A stretch of DNA of 59,755 nt, taken from contig JBBTQJ010000031.1 in assembly GCA_038065755.1 (NCBI GenBank), positions 1-59,755 on the forward strand. Reading direction: 5' to 3'. A model generated the notes under the pieces. That model had not been told where the DNA came from, made no database searches, and worked only from the letters and a program-made list of their open reading frames with translations. The position numbers and the translations under genes are program-made. Each line of letters starts with the position of its first letter. Within the stretch, counting starts at the first letter, position 1. Of the stretch, positions 7,580 through 16,803 are shown in pieces. The stretch comes from JBBTQJ01 sp038065755. GTDB lineage: Bacteria > Patescibacteriota > Minisyncoccia > Minisyncoccales > Staskawiczbacteraceae.

Positions 7580-9400
7580 ATGCAAAAGCTTAATTTTCTT
7601 CTTGTTATGCCGCGTCTTACGCAAAACGTTGGCGACGGTTATATTTTTCCATTGGGCGTTGCCTATATTTCTTCAAGTATGAAGAAGGCGGGATTTAATG
7701 TATTTACCCTGAATTTAAATCATCAAGGGGGAGATGTTTTTGATGTTATTAAAAATATAATTGAAAATAACAACATAGACGTGGTTGCAACTGGGGGAAT
7801 TTCTCCCCAATACCACCTTGTTAAAAGCATCATAGAGTCGGCAAGGCGGGTAAATAGTAACATTGTGACCATTGTTGGCGGAGGTATTATTACTACCGAG
7901 CCCGAAATAGCCATGGAAGCGTTAAAATTTGCTGATTTTGGCGTGATTGGCGAGGGTGAAATAACTATGTGCGAACTCGCTATCGCTTTGGAAAATAGCG
8001 GTAATTTTTCAGAAATTGAAGGAATTATATTTAAAGATGGCGCTAACCTTAAAAGAACGAATCCGCGCAAGGATATTGAAAATATTGGACTAATTCCCTG
8101 GCCGGATTATGAAGGGTTTGATATTGAAAAGTATATTGACGGCCCGTCGGCCGAATTTACAGGATTAAATAAAAAACGGGCAATTTCTATGATGGGGAGC
8201 CGTTCTTGTCCTTTTAACTGTACTTTTTGCTGTCATACAACCGGTAAAAAATATCGCCAGCGGCCTCTTGATGATTTTTTTGCCGAACTGGATCATCTGG
8301 TTTCTAAATATAAAATAGAATATGTTTTTATGGCTGACGAGCTATTCGTGCCAAATTTTGTCTGGGTAAAAGAATTTTGCGATCGCATTAAAGAATATAA
8401 TATTTCCTGGTATGCGAGCTATAGGGTAGATACCTTAAAGCCGGAATTTCTTTTAATGATGAAAGACAGCGGTCTTAATGTTTTGAACTTTGGTCTAGAA
8501 AGCGCTGACAACGGAATTTTAAAAAGTATGCGCAAAGGCATTACAATTGAACAAATTGAAAAAACCCTTAAAGCAGTTTATGGATCCGGAATAGTCGTTT
8601 ACGGCTCTTTTATATTCGGCGACATTGAAGAAACAATTGAAACAGCGCGCGCCACCTTGAAATGGTGGCGGGAGCATTCTGAGTATCATATTCACTTGTC
8701 GCTGATTAAGCCCTTTCCGGGTTCTTATATTTACAAATATGCCTGCCAAAAAGGAATTATAAAAGATCCAATACAATATCTTAAAGACGGCTGTCCTCAA
8801 GTTAATATTTCAAAAATGAACAATGCGGAGTTTGCAGAAGTTGTCCGTTATACCTCTGAATCTTCAAACTCATCAAGGTCGTTAGATTCAGTTGAGCTGT
8901 TGGAAATAAATCCGCAGATGGGGCGTGAAACAATATCCGCCGTTTGCCCTAAATGCCTGCAAAAAAACACCTGGGAAAATATCAAGTTGTTTGCCATCAA
9001 CTACATTTATTGCTCAAATTGCGGACAAAAATACGACATTCCCTATCCGATTCAGCTTCAGGATAACATAAACAAGAATATTTCTGTTTTATTGGAAAAA
9101 TACGGAAAGGTCGCTTTTTGGGGGATGACATTCCCGGTTATGAATCTGTTTAAACAATCAAAAATACTTCATAATAAAAATGTATTTGCAGTAGACATTT
9201 CAGAAAGTAAAAGGCAAATGGACTTGTACGGTAAAAAAATATACACTCCGGCCATATTGGGAAAAGAAGATATTCGGGTTGTGGTAATTGCCGTTCCATC
9301 ATCTGGCGGACAAATATCATGCCAGATTAAAGAAAATCACCCGGAAGTAACGGAAATAATTGATATTTGCCGGCTGGTAGATTTTAATTCGGTAGTTTAA
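7580..9400 (+). CDS. B12-binding radical SAM protein with zinc ribbon and Rossmann-like C-terminal domain (2 of 5)
   Basis: Residues 1-140 form a cobalamin-binding domain without the DxHxxG histidine (LGVAYISSSMKKAGF, VGGGIITTEPEIAM). A radical SAM core follows with C210, C214 and C217 (SRSCPFNCTFC). The final third is unusual: a CPKC...CSNCG zinc ribbon (about 455-480), then a domain starting KVAFWGMTFPVMNLF that resembles the Rossmann-like regulatory or C-terminal domains of sugar methyltransferases. Class B radical SAM enzymes often methylate or rearrange unactivated carbons; methylating or epimerising a nucleotide sugar is a reasonable but unproven role. Confidence 0.82.
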   Translation: MQKLNFLLVMPRLTQNVGDGYIFPLGVAYISSSMKKAGFNVFTLNLNHQGGDVFDVIKNIIENNNIDVVATGGISPQYHLVKSIIESARRVNSNIVTIVGGGIITTEPEIAMEALKFADFGVIGEGEITMCELAIALENSGNFSEIEGIIFKDGANLKRTNPRKDIENIGLIPWPDYEGFDIEKYIDGPSAEFTGLNKKRAISMMGSRSCPFNCTFCCHTTGKKYRQRPLDDFFAELDHLVSKYKIEYVFMADELFVPNFVWVKEFCDRIKEYNISWYASYRVDTLKPEFLLMMKDSGLNVLNFGLESADNGILKSMRKGITIEQIEKTLKAVYGSGIVVYGSFIFGDIEETIETARATLKWWREHSEYHIHLSLIKPFPGSYIYKYACQKGIIKDPIQYLKDGCPQVNISKMNNAEFAEVVRYTSESSNSSRSLDSVELLEINPQMGRETISAVCPKCLQKNTWENIKLFAINYIYCSNCGQKYDIPYPIQLQDNINKNISVLLEKYGKVAFWGMTFPVMNLFKQSKILHNKNVFAVDISESKRQMDLYGKKIYTPAILGKEDIRVVVIAVPSSGGQISCQIKENHPEVTEIIDICRLVDFNSVV

Positions 9401-9410
9401 CTATAAATAT

Positions 9411-10526
9411 ATGAATAACAAATCAGCCGATGGCTTAATAAGCGTAATAATGCCTTTATACAATGCCGAAAAGTTTTTGGAGAGATCTATTGGAAGCGTG
9501 ATCAATCAGAGTTATAAGAATTTTGAACTCGTGCTTATTAATGATGGTTCAACTGACAATAGCAAGGCAATATGCGATAAGTGGGCGATTTCAGACCGAA
9601 GAATAAAAGTGATATCTCAAGAGCATAACGGGCCGTCAACAGCCAGAAATAATGGAATCAGACGCGCTATGGGAATGTTTGTATTTTTTATTGATGCAGA
9701 CGATTTTATTAATAAAAAAGCATTAGAAACATTAGTTGCAAAATATAATCAATATAACCAGCCCGATTTGGTAATAACAAATTTTTGTAAATTTGAAACC
9801 AATGGAACAATCGTAAACCAAAAAGCAACGCTTGCTTTGGGCGCAGACCCTTTTATAGGAGAAGAGAAGATATTATTAAAGGCAGACATTTCAGCTTATG
9901 TAAGGCATTATCTGAAATATCCAAGCAATCATACAATAAGTTACTGTTGGGGAAAATTATTCAAACTATCCATTATTAAAGACAACAACATCGTTATTAA
10001 TGAAGGCATGTATAGCCTTGAAGATACAATCTTTGTTTTAAAGTATCTTCAACATACTAACAATATTATATTTATCAATAAAGCGCTGTATATATATGTC
10101 TTATACGATAATTATATGTCTGCCAGCATGTTTATTGGTTCTGTAGATACTATGTTAAAAGATTTGGCAATGTTTAAGGCGGAAACGATTCAGTTTTTTA
10201 ATATAATAAACAGAAACACGCCAAATACGGCAAATACAGATATAACCAGGGAGGCAGGCCATGCGCTCACCAATTATTTTATTATTTTTATTGTTCGCGC
10301 CTGCCGAAATGTTACCAAAACCACCAGGAAAAAAACCTGTAATTATGTTTCCGACATCATTAATGCGCCGCTTTTCATAGAAAGCATGAAATGTTACACG
10401 CCCCTTAAGGGCAATAGTAGAATTTTGCCGTTATTATCGAGGCTTAGACTGGTTTATTTGACAGTTTTGTACTGCGAACACAGAGCCCGCAAAAGATACG
10501 GAAAATTAAAAATTAATATATGTTAA
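9411..10526 (+). CDS. Family 2 glycosyltransferase
   Basis: A 371-residue GT-A enzyme. The N-terminal motif SVIMPLYNAEKFLERSIGSV, then LINDGSTDNS and FIDADDFI (the metal-binding DxD), are typical of EpsJ/WaaB-like GT2 transferases. It has no membrane segment. It presumably adds a sugar to the lipid-linked repeat unit. The following radical SAM gene begins 7 nt before its stop. Confidence 0.88.
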   Translation: MNNKSADGLISVIMPLYNAEKFLERSIGSVINQSYKNFELVLINDGSTDNSKAICDKWAISDRRIKVISQEHNGPSTARNNGIRRAMGMFVFFIDADDFINKKALETLVAKYNQYNQPDLVITNFCKFETNGTIVNQKATLALGADPFIGEEKILLKADISAYVRHYLKYPSNHTISYCWGKLFKLSIIKDNNIVINEGMYSLEDTIFVLKYLQHTNNIIFINKALYIYVLYDNYMSASMFIGSVDTMLKDLAMFKAETIQFFNIINRNTPNTANTDITREAGHALTNYFIIFIVRACRNVTKTTRKKTCNYVSDIINAPLFIESMKCYTPLKGNSRILPLLSRLRLVYLTVLYCEHRARKRYGKLKINIC

Positions 10527-11734
10527 AAAAAAATATTATCAATGAAATAAAAAATAAAAAAATGCCTGTTATTATATATGGCGCAGGTATCGTAGGTAAA
10601 GTTTTGCTGTCTATCTGCAAAGAGGAGGGGATTTTGGTTGAGTGTTTTTGCGACAGCAGTGAAAAAGCGATAAAAGAGAAATTTTGCGGCAAAGAAGTGA
10701 TTTTTGCTCCCGATTTAAAAACAAAATATAAAGAAGCAATTTTTTTAATATCTGTTGCCGCCATAAAAGATGCGGCAGATCTTCTTTATGAATTAGGATT
10801 TTCTAATTGGTATGCGGGCGGTTTGTTATTGAAAGAATTAGATATTTTTCAAAGCCATCCTGATGCCTTGATAGACTATCCCAAATATGCAATAAAAACA
10901 TGCATTTTATGCCATGACGGTTATTTAAATCCAGGCAAGTTATTTTTGAGAAGCGTTGATATTATTATCACAGAAAGATGTTCTTTAAAGTGTAAGGGCT
11001 GTTCTAATCTTATGCAATATTATGAAAAGCCCAAGAACTGCGACGCCAGCATGCTATTTAAATCAATAGATGCTTTTTGCGCAGTTTTTGACGAGGTGAT
11101 GGATTTTCGCGTTATTGGCGGGGAGCCGTTTATGAATATAGAGTGGCCGATAATAGTTAAAAAATTAACGGATAATTCCAAAACAAAAAGGGTTGTTATA
11201 TACACAAATGGAACTATTATTCCAAATGAAAAATATATTCCCTATTTAAAAAATGATAAAGCAGTTGTTGTTATTTCAGATTACGGCCCTTTATCAAGGA
11301 ACCTGGCCGGACTAAAACAAATGTTGGAAAAAAATAAAATTGCTCATTATGCGTTGGAAATAACCGATTGGCTTGATTGCTCGGCAATAACGCCGCATAA
11401 TCGCAGTATTGAGGAGAACAGGGAAATATTTAAAAAGTGTTGCGCTAAAAATATGTCTACTTTATCAGACGGGAAATTTTTCAGATGCCCTTATGCGGCC
11501 AATGCCGTAAGATTATCAGCGGTTCCGGACAACAAAAATGATTATATTGATTTATTTCAAGAACCGCTTGACGAAAAAGGCATTCTTATAACGAAGAATA
11601 AAATTAGAGAGTATCTTTCAAATAATAAATATATGCAGATATGTGATTTATGCAACGGAAGGCCATTGTCCGGTTCTTCAATACCGCCAAACATTCAAAC
11701 AGAAAAACCATTATCGTATCATAAATATAATTAA
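10520..11734 (+). CDS. Radical SAM protein with N-terminal Rossmann-like domain (3 of 5)
   Basis: Residues 15-110 are a nucleotide-binding-like domain (MPVIIYGAGIVGKVLLSIC, with GAGIVG at 21-26). It is similar in kind to the C-terminal domain of the B12 enzyme at 7580-9400 but placed at the other end. The radical SAM core follows with C154, C158 and C161 (TERCSLKCKGCSNL) and the IGGEPF glycine motif. C-terminal cysteines (CCAK, RCPYA, CDLCNG) suggest an auxiliary cluster. The substrate is unknown. It overlaps the preceding glycosyltransferase by 7 nt. Confidence 0.82.
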   Translation: MLKKNIINEIKNKKMPVIIYGAGIVGKVLLSICKEEGILVECFCDSSEKAIKEKFCGKEVIFAPDLKTKYKEAIFLISVAAIKDAADLLYELGFSNWYAGGLLLKELDIFQSHPDALIDYPKYAIKTCILCHDGYLNPGKLFLRSVDIIITERCSLKCKGCSNLMQYYEKPKNCDASMLFKSIDAFCAVFDEVMDFRVIGGEPFMNIEWPIIVKKLTDNSKTKRVVIYTNGTIIPNEKYIPYLKNDKAVVVISDYGPLSRNLAGLKQMLEKNKIAHYALEITDWLDCSAITPHNRSIEENREIFKKCCAKNMSTLSDGKFFRCPYAANAVRLSAVPDNKNDYIDLFQEPLDEKGILITKNKIREYLSNNKYMQICDLCNGRPLSGSSIPPNIQTEKPLSYHKYN

Positions 11735-11743
11735 TAAATTATT

Positions 11744-12235
11744 ATGAATACAAAAGAAGCGATAAAATTTTTAGACAGACAAATTAAAAATCCCAAGCAA
11801 GGCCTGCCAAAAGATATTTTTCTTTTTGCCAGTAAGATTACCCCAATGGTAAATGTTGACCTATTAATTAAAGATGAAAAGGGGCGCACGCTTTTATCTT
11901 GGAGAGACGACGAATATGGTTGCAAGGGGTGGCATTTGCCTGGAGGAATTATAAGGTTTAAAGAAAAAATGGAAACAAGGCTTAAAAAAGTATCAGAAAA
12001 AGAAATTGGCGTTATGGTAAAATTTGACCCTGTCCCAATCGCCATTAATCAAATAATGTGGAAAAAAAATATAAGAGGACATTTTATATCAATATTATAC
12101 AAATGTTTTCTTCCCGGCGGTTTTATTCCTGAAAATAGGGGGCTTTCTAAAAAAAATCAGGGGTATCTTTTTTGGCACGATTCTTGTCCTGGAAATTTTT
12201 TAAAATGCCAAGATATATACAAAAAATATATATAA
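11744..12235 (+). CDS. Nudix protein of the GDP-mannose mannosyl hydrolase type
   Basis: A 163-residue protein aligning well with Gmm: ITPMVNVDLLIKDEKGRTLL, then GWHLPGG, then the modified Nudix box (residues 67-89) ending KKVSEKEIG. As in Gmm, the second and third glutamates of the REUxEE core are missing. Gmm releases mannose or glucose from GDP-sugars. It sits tightly between two radical SAM genes, so it may control GDP-sugar supply or remove a nucleotide from a modified sugar. It shares the S-E-K-E variant with the minus-strand Nudix protein at 3517-4062 but is much more AT-rich. Confidence 0.8.
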   Translation: MNTKEAIKFLDRQIKNPKQGLPKDIFLFASKITPMVNVDLLIKDEKGRTLLSWRDDEYGCKGWHLPGGIIRFKEKMETRLKKVSEKEIGVMVKFDPVPIAINQIMWKKNIRGHFISILYKCFLPGGFIPENRGLSKKNQGYLFWHDSCPGNFLKCQDIYKKYI

Positions 12236-12262
12236 AAATAACATTATTAAAAAATAAAAAAT

Positions 12263-13351
12263 ATGCCGATTAATCAACAAAAATTAGAAGAAGAAAAGAG
12301 AAATCGTTTAAAAAGGGCGAAACCCTATGTTTTTGAAAAGATTTCCAAGTTTGTGGAAAAAAATAAGCGGGGAGAAAGCATTGCCATTATTCAATTTCAG
12401 TATAATTTTATTTGTAATTTTTTATGCCAGCATTGTTCCGTAAAAAGATTTCAAGGGAAAGAAAATAAACGGGAATTTACCATTGAAGACGTAAAAAATC
12501 TTTCTCGCCAGGCCGATGAAATAGGTTTGGCAAGATTTGTGATTACCGGCGGAGAGCCGCTTATTTTCAAAGATTTTGACGAATTAGTGGCGGCCATTGA
12601 CCCCCAAAAGTTTTATATCAATGTTGACACTAACGGATGGTTTTTAGACGACAAAAGAGCAAGGCGCTTAAAAGAAATAGGGGTTGACAGAATTCAACTA
12701 AGCTTAGACAGTCTTGACGCCAAAGAGCATGATGATTTTAGAAGGGCTAAAGGTTCTTACGAAAGGGCGATAAAAGCTGTTGATTCAGCTGTAAATGCGG
12801 GGCTGGGAATTTTTGTCCAGACCGTTGTTACAAAACAAAGGCTCCATTCGGAAGAATTTATAGAATTTATTGAGTATTTCAACAATAAGGGCATAGGCGT
12901 ATTTGTAACTTATGCCAAGCCCGTCGGTTCATGGGAGGGAAATTTTGACATTTTGGTTAATAAGGAAGACATAAATTATATGAGCAATGTGCTTGAAAAA
13001 AAATATAATGTTTATACTCACTTAACTCCGGCTTATGGGCTTGATATGGGATGTATAGCAGTTAAAGGAATGATATCTGTAACGCAATACGGAGATGTTT
13101 TGCCATGCCCGTATATTCATACCTCTATTGGAAATGTTTTTAAAGAGCCCTTAAAAGATATAATCAAAAGAGGATTAGATATTAAATACTTTGGCGAACA
13201 CATTGACACCTGCACCATTGCGGAAGACAGGGATTTTATTGATAAATATCTGGTAAAAAAGATTTACGGAAAACCGCTTCCGGTTCCATGCCGCGAAGTT
13301 TTTACAGAAGAAGACAAAACTAAAAATCCTTTTAACGTAAAAGAAATATAA
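12263..13351 (+). CDS. Radical SAM / SPASM-like protein (4 of 5)
   Basis: A 362-residue radical SAM enzyme with C51, C55 and C58 (FICNFLCQHC) and the glycine motif TGGEPL, like heme d1/PQQ-type maturases. The C-terminus has CIAVKG...GDVLPCPYIHTSIGN, the pattern of a SPASM/twitch auxiliary cluster, and a late Cys in PCREVF. N-terminal basic and acidic helices precede the core. The role is unknown; it forms a tight pair with the next radical SAM gene (10 bp gap). Confidence 0.83.
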   Translation: MPINQQKLEEEKRNRLKRAKPYVFEKISKFVEKNKRGESIAIIQFQYNFICNFLCQHCSVKRFQGKENKREFTIEDVKNLSRQADEIGLARFVITGGEPLIFKDFDELVAAIDPQKFYINVDTNGWFLDDKRARRLKEIGVDRIQLSLDSLDAKEHDDFRRAKGSYERAIKAVDSAVNAGLGIFVQTVVTKQRLHSEEFIEFIEYFNNKGIGVFVTYAKPVGSWEGNFDILVNKEDINYMSNVLEKKYNVYTHLTPAYGLDMGCIAVKGMISVTQYGDVLPCPYIHTSIGNVFKEPLKDIIKRGLDIKYFGEHIDTCTIAEDRDFIDKYLVKKIYGKPLPVPCREVFTEEDKTKNPFNVKEI

Positions 13352-13361
13352 ATTAAAAAAA

Positions 13362-14381
13362 ATGAAGGCAAAAAATGTTTCGGGACAGGCGCCGGGAGGC
13401 AAACGGGTAAAATTGGCGGAAGTTCTTCCTTTAGATACTCCGATATTAGCGCAAATATTTCCAATATATGCCTGCAATTTTAAATGCAATTATTGCACTT
13501 TTTCGGTTGGCTTGAAAGAACGAGGATTTATTTCAGACAAAGTTTCAATGGATTTTGAGTTGTTTAAAAAATGCATTGACGATATGACAAATTTTCCGAA
13601 CAAAATTAAAACTCTGCGTTTTGTGGGAATGGGCGAGCCTCTTTTACATAAAGACATAGCAAAAATGATAGAATACGCGGTTTCAAAAAACATTGCCGAT
13701 AAAGTGGAAATTTTAACAAACGGTTCGCTCCTAACCAGAGAAATATCAGATTCTCTTATAAAAAACGGGCTTTCAAGGCTCCTCATATCTATACAGGGAA
13801 CAACAAAAGAAAAATATAAAGAAGTGAGTAAAATAGATATTGATTTTGATAAATTTGTTGAAAATTTAAGATATTTTTTTGAACAAAGCAGGGGGAAAGC
13901 CCAACTGCATATAAAAATTATAGATTACGCCATAGAGAGCGAAGAAGACGAAAAAAAATTCTACGAAATTTTTGGAGACATTTGCGACACCATAGGCGTA
14001 GAGCATGCTGGCCCCATATTTCCAGGCGTAAATTATGACAGCGTATTAGAAGGGAAAAAATCTGACACCACTCAATTCGGTCTGCCCATTTTTGATGTTA
14101 AAATATGCCCTCAGCCCTTTTTCCATATGCAGATAAATCCAGACGGAAAAGTGGTGCCGTGTTATTCGCTTTATTACCCCATAATTCTGGGAGATTGCAA
14201 TAAAGAGTCGGTATATGGAATATGGAACAGCAAAAAATATAAAGATTTCAGAAGAAAGATGCTTGAGGGCACAGAAAATGTATCTGAAATATGCAAAAAT
14301 TGCGAAATTATCAAGCACAGATTATTTTCAGAAGACCTTTTAAATAATGATGCCGAGCGCCTTAAAAAATTCTACGAATAA
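13362..14381 (+). CDS. Radical SAM / SPASM protein (5 of 5)
   Basis: C38, C42 and C45 (YACNFKCNYC) bind the radical SAM cluster and GMGEPL follows. The C-terminus carries a SPASM-type set (KICPQPFFHMQINPDGKVVP, then CKNCE). Conserved blocks shared with the protein at 6573-7574 (LITNG/LTNG, LVISIEG/LLISIQG, LHIKI) show that the two are paralogues, so they probably act on related substrates. The gene is followed 13 bp later by a TPP-dependent enzyme. Confidence 0.84.
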   Translation: MKAKNVSGQAPGGKRVKLAEVLPLDTPILAQIFPIYACNFKCNYCTFSVGLKERGFISDKVSMDFELFKKCIDDMTNFPNKIKTLRFVGMGEPLLHKDIAKMIEYAVSKNIADKVEILTNGSLLTREISDSLIKNGLSRLLISIQGTTKEKYKEVSKIDIDFDKFVENLRYFFEQSRGKAQLHIKIIDYAIESEEDEKKFYEIFGDICDTIGVEHAGPIFPGVNYDSVLEGKKSDTTQFGLPIFDVKICPQPFFHMQINPDGKVVPCYSLYYPIILGDCNKESVYGIWNSKKYKDFRRKMLEGTENVSEICKNCEIIKHRLFSEDLLNNDAERLKKFYE

Positions 14382-14394
14382 GATTATTAAAATC

Positions 14395-16056
14395 ATGAAA
14401 CTAAGCGATTATTTAGTTAAATATTTGGAAGAAATTACAGACAGCGTTTTTTTGGTTTCAGGAGGAGGCCATATGCATACAGTTGACTCTATTGGAAAAT
14501 CAAAATTAAATGCTTATTGCTGTCACCACGAACAGGCTTGCGCTCTGGCGGCTGAAGGATATTCCAGAATAAACAATGATAAAATCGGAGTGGCGGCTGT
14601 TACTTCGGGCCCTGGAGGAACAAACGCCATTACCGGAGTCGGGTCTGCTTGGGTTGATGGGATTCCCATAATGGTTATTTCAGGGCAAGTAAGAAAAGAA
14701 ATAAAACTTACAAGAGAAGATATACAAATAGGTTTGAGAAGATTGGGCGAGCCTCAGGAAATAAATTTATTAGACTGCGTAAAACCTATTACAAAATATG
14801 CAGTATGCATAGAAAATCCCGATGAAATAAAATATCATCTTGATAAAGCATATTATCTGGCAAAAGAAGGAAAGCCCGGGCCGGTTTGGCTGGAAATTCC
14901 CTTAGACATACAGGCAGCTGAAATCGACGAAAATAATTTAAAAGAATTTGAAGCGCCCAAAAAACAAGTATACGAAATTCCTTTTGAAAAAATTACAGAA
15001 CAGCTTAACAAAGCAAAAAAGCCGCTGATGATTGTGGGAAACGGAATAAGATTGGCCGGCGCAATTCCTCAGTTATGGGAATTTATTGAAAAAACAAAAA
15101 TCAATGTGGTTTCTGCAATGAGCGGAACAGATTTGGTTAATGACGACTATCCTTATTATTTGGGCGAGCAGGGGCTGTCTGGAGTGGAAACCGCCAATTA
15201 CGCAGCTGACAACTGCGACTTATTATTGATAGCAGGAACAAGAATGCAAATCAGAAACACTTCTTTTGAATATAAAAAATTCGCTGAAAACGCCGTAAAA
15301 ATAATGGTTGATATAGACCCGGCTGAATTTTCTAAAAAAACATTAAAAATTGATATTCCCATTATAGCTAATGCCAAAGATTTTTTAGAGGGGCTGTTAA
15401 AGCAGGATATTAAATTAAAAAGATGGGATGTAGAAAAAAAGTCTATTTCTTATGAAGTTAACGATAAATATATTGATATTTATCAGTTTTTGGAAGCTTT
15501 AAGCAACAAGTGCGATTATCCGGTTGTCACTGCAAACGGCATGGCAGCTGAAACCCCTCACCAAGCCTTAAAATTAAAAAAAGGCCAAAGGTTGATTACC
15601 AACACCGCTTTTGGAGAAATGGGTAAGGGCTTGCCAATGGCAATTGGCGCCTCTGTTGCCCTAAATAAAAAATCGGTAATATGTATAGAAGGTGATGGCT
15701 CTATTATGATGAATATGCAGGAACTTCAGACAATAATTTTTCACAAGCTCCCGATAAAAATATTTTTATTAAACAATGATGGATATTATTCCATAAGAAA
15801 TACTCATTTGAAATTTTTTAACAAAATATTTGCCGCAGACGAAAATTCGGGAGTAGGGCTGCCTAACTGGAGCAAGTTAGCCCCTGCCTTTTCAATAAAA
15901 TACGAATCAATAAAAGAAGAAAAAGATTTATATAAAATAAAAGACGTTTTAGATTTTTCAGGTCCTGTTTTTTGCGAGGTCTTTATTGACCCCTATCAAA
16001 AAAAGCTCCCCAAATGGGAAGCCGGCCTTTTAACAAAATTATTAAAAGAGCCATAA
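14395..16056 (+). CDS. TPP-dependent enzyme, acetolactate synthase-like (YerE-like candidate)
   Basis: A 553-residue member of the acetolactate synthase/pyruvate oxidase family. The catalytic Glu of the TPP domain is in HHEQACALAAEGYSR (E46), SGPGGTN follows, and the C-terminal GDGS...NND motif binds TPP-Mg (from about residue 432). In Yersinia, the related flavoenzyme YerE adds a two-carbon unit to CDP-3,6-dideoxy-4-hexulose to make yersiniose. With rfbF, rfbG and rfbH nearby, that role is a credible inference; a plain decarboxylase or synthase is the alternative. I chose ATG 14395; an in-frame start at 14347 would overlap the previous gene by 35 nt. A strong hairpin ends the unit. Confidence 0.8.
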   Translation: MKLSDYLVKYLEEITDSVFLVSGGGHMHTVDSIGKSKLNAYCCHHEQACALAAEGYSRINNDKIGVAAVTSGPGGTNAITGVGSAWVDGIPIMVISGQVRKEIKLTREDIQIGLRRLGEPQEINLLDCVKPITKYAVCIENPDEIKYHLDKAYYLAKEGKPGPVWLEIPLDIQAAEIDENNLKEFEAPKKQVYEIPFEKITEQLNKAKKPLMIVGNGIRLAGAIPQLWEFIEKTKINVVSAMSGTDLVNDDYPYYLGEQGLSGVETANYAADNCDLLLIAGTRMQIRNTSFEYKKFAENAVKIMVDIDPAEFSKKTLKIDIPIIANAKDFLEGLLKQDIKLKRWDVEKKSISYEVNDKYIDIYQFLEALSNKCDYPVVTANGMAAETPHQALKLKKGQRLITNTAFGEMGKGLPMAIGASVALNKKSVICIEGDGSIMMNMQELQTIIFHKLPIKIFLLNNDGYYSIRNTHLKFFNKIFAADENSGVGLPNWSKLAPAFSIKYESIKEEKDLYKIKDVLDFSGPVFCEVFIDPYQKKLPKWEAGLLTKLLKEP

Positions 16057-16071
16057 GTTTTTATTATTTTA

Positions 16072-16120
16072 GATATCACGATTTTCTACGATCGTAGAAA
16101 ATCGTGACAGCTCGTTTTTT
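16072..16120 (+). terminator. Palindromic terminator-like hairpin, copy 2
   Basis: Bases 16077-16106 form a perfect 30-nt palindrome (core ttttctacgatcgtagaaaa) followed by acagctcgtttttt. The stem and the downstream agctcgtttttt are shared with the hairpin at 1681-1730, 14 kb away. The structure is an intrinsic terminator in form and a dispersed repeat in origin. Confidence 0.78.
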
Positions 16121-16152
16121 GAAATATTTTTGAATAAAAATAAAAAAATAAA

Positions 16153-16803
16153 ATGATAAAAAATATTATTTTTGATTTTGACGGAACGCTGGTTGATTCC
16201 AGTCCGGGAATTGTTAAAACTTTCGGACAAATTGCAAAAGAATTAACAACAAACGAAATTACAGAACAGCAAATAACGCAATTAATTGGTTTGCCCTTGG
16301 CAAAGTTTTTAAGCATTCTTTTAAATACAGACGACCATGAAATAATTAACAAGGGCAGTGTTTTGTTTCGGGAATATTACAGCAAAGACGGAATCAATCA
16401 TAATGTCGTTTACCCGGGAATTGAAGAGATGTTAATTTCTCTGAAAAATTTATCTTGCCGGCTTTTTATAGTAAGCAATAGAATAGAATTATTTTTGAAA
16501 AAAATATTAAAACAGCACGGCCTGGAAAAATATTTTGTTTTTGTGCGCGGCACAGACGGAACAGACGCGCAATCTAAAAAAGCAGATTATGTCAAAGACA
16601 TTATTGCAAAATATCAATTAAATAAAGAAGAAACAATTATTGTCGGCGATACAGATGGAGATATTGCAGCCGGAAAAGAAAATTCTATTTATAGCGTCGG
16701 AATAACATGGGGATATGGGGCAGAAGCCGGTCTGATTAAAGCCAAAGCAGATATGATTTGCCGCGCGCCCCAAGAATTGCAACAATTTATTGAAAAAACA
16801 TGA
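16153..16803 (+). CDS. HAD-superfamily phosphatase
   Basis: A 216-residue HAD hydrolase close in layout to phosphoglycolate phosphatase (Gph) and PpaX. Motif I is FDFDGTLVD, an alpha-helical cap follows, motif II is FIVSNR, and motif III/IV is IIVGDTDGDI. It probably dephosphorylates a small sugar phosphate, but the substrate cannot be read from sequence. Its stop overlaps the rfbH start (ATGA, 4 nt), so the two are translationally coupled. Confidence 0.82.
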   Translation: MIKNIIFDFDGTLVDSSPGIVKTFGQIAKELTTNEITEQQITQLIGLPLAKFLSILLNTDDHEIINKGSVLFREYYSKDGINHNVVYPGIEEMLISLKNLSCRLFIVSNRIELFLKKILKQHGLEKYFVFVRGTDGTDAQSKKADYVKDIIAKYQLNKEETIIVGDTDGDIAAGKENSIYSVGITWGYGAEAGLIKAKADMICRAPQELQQFIEKT

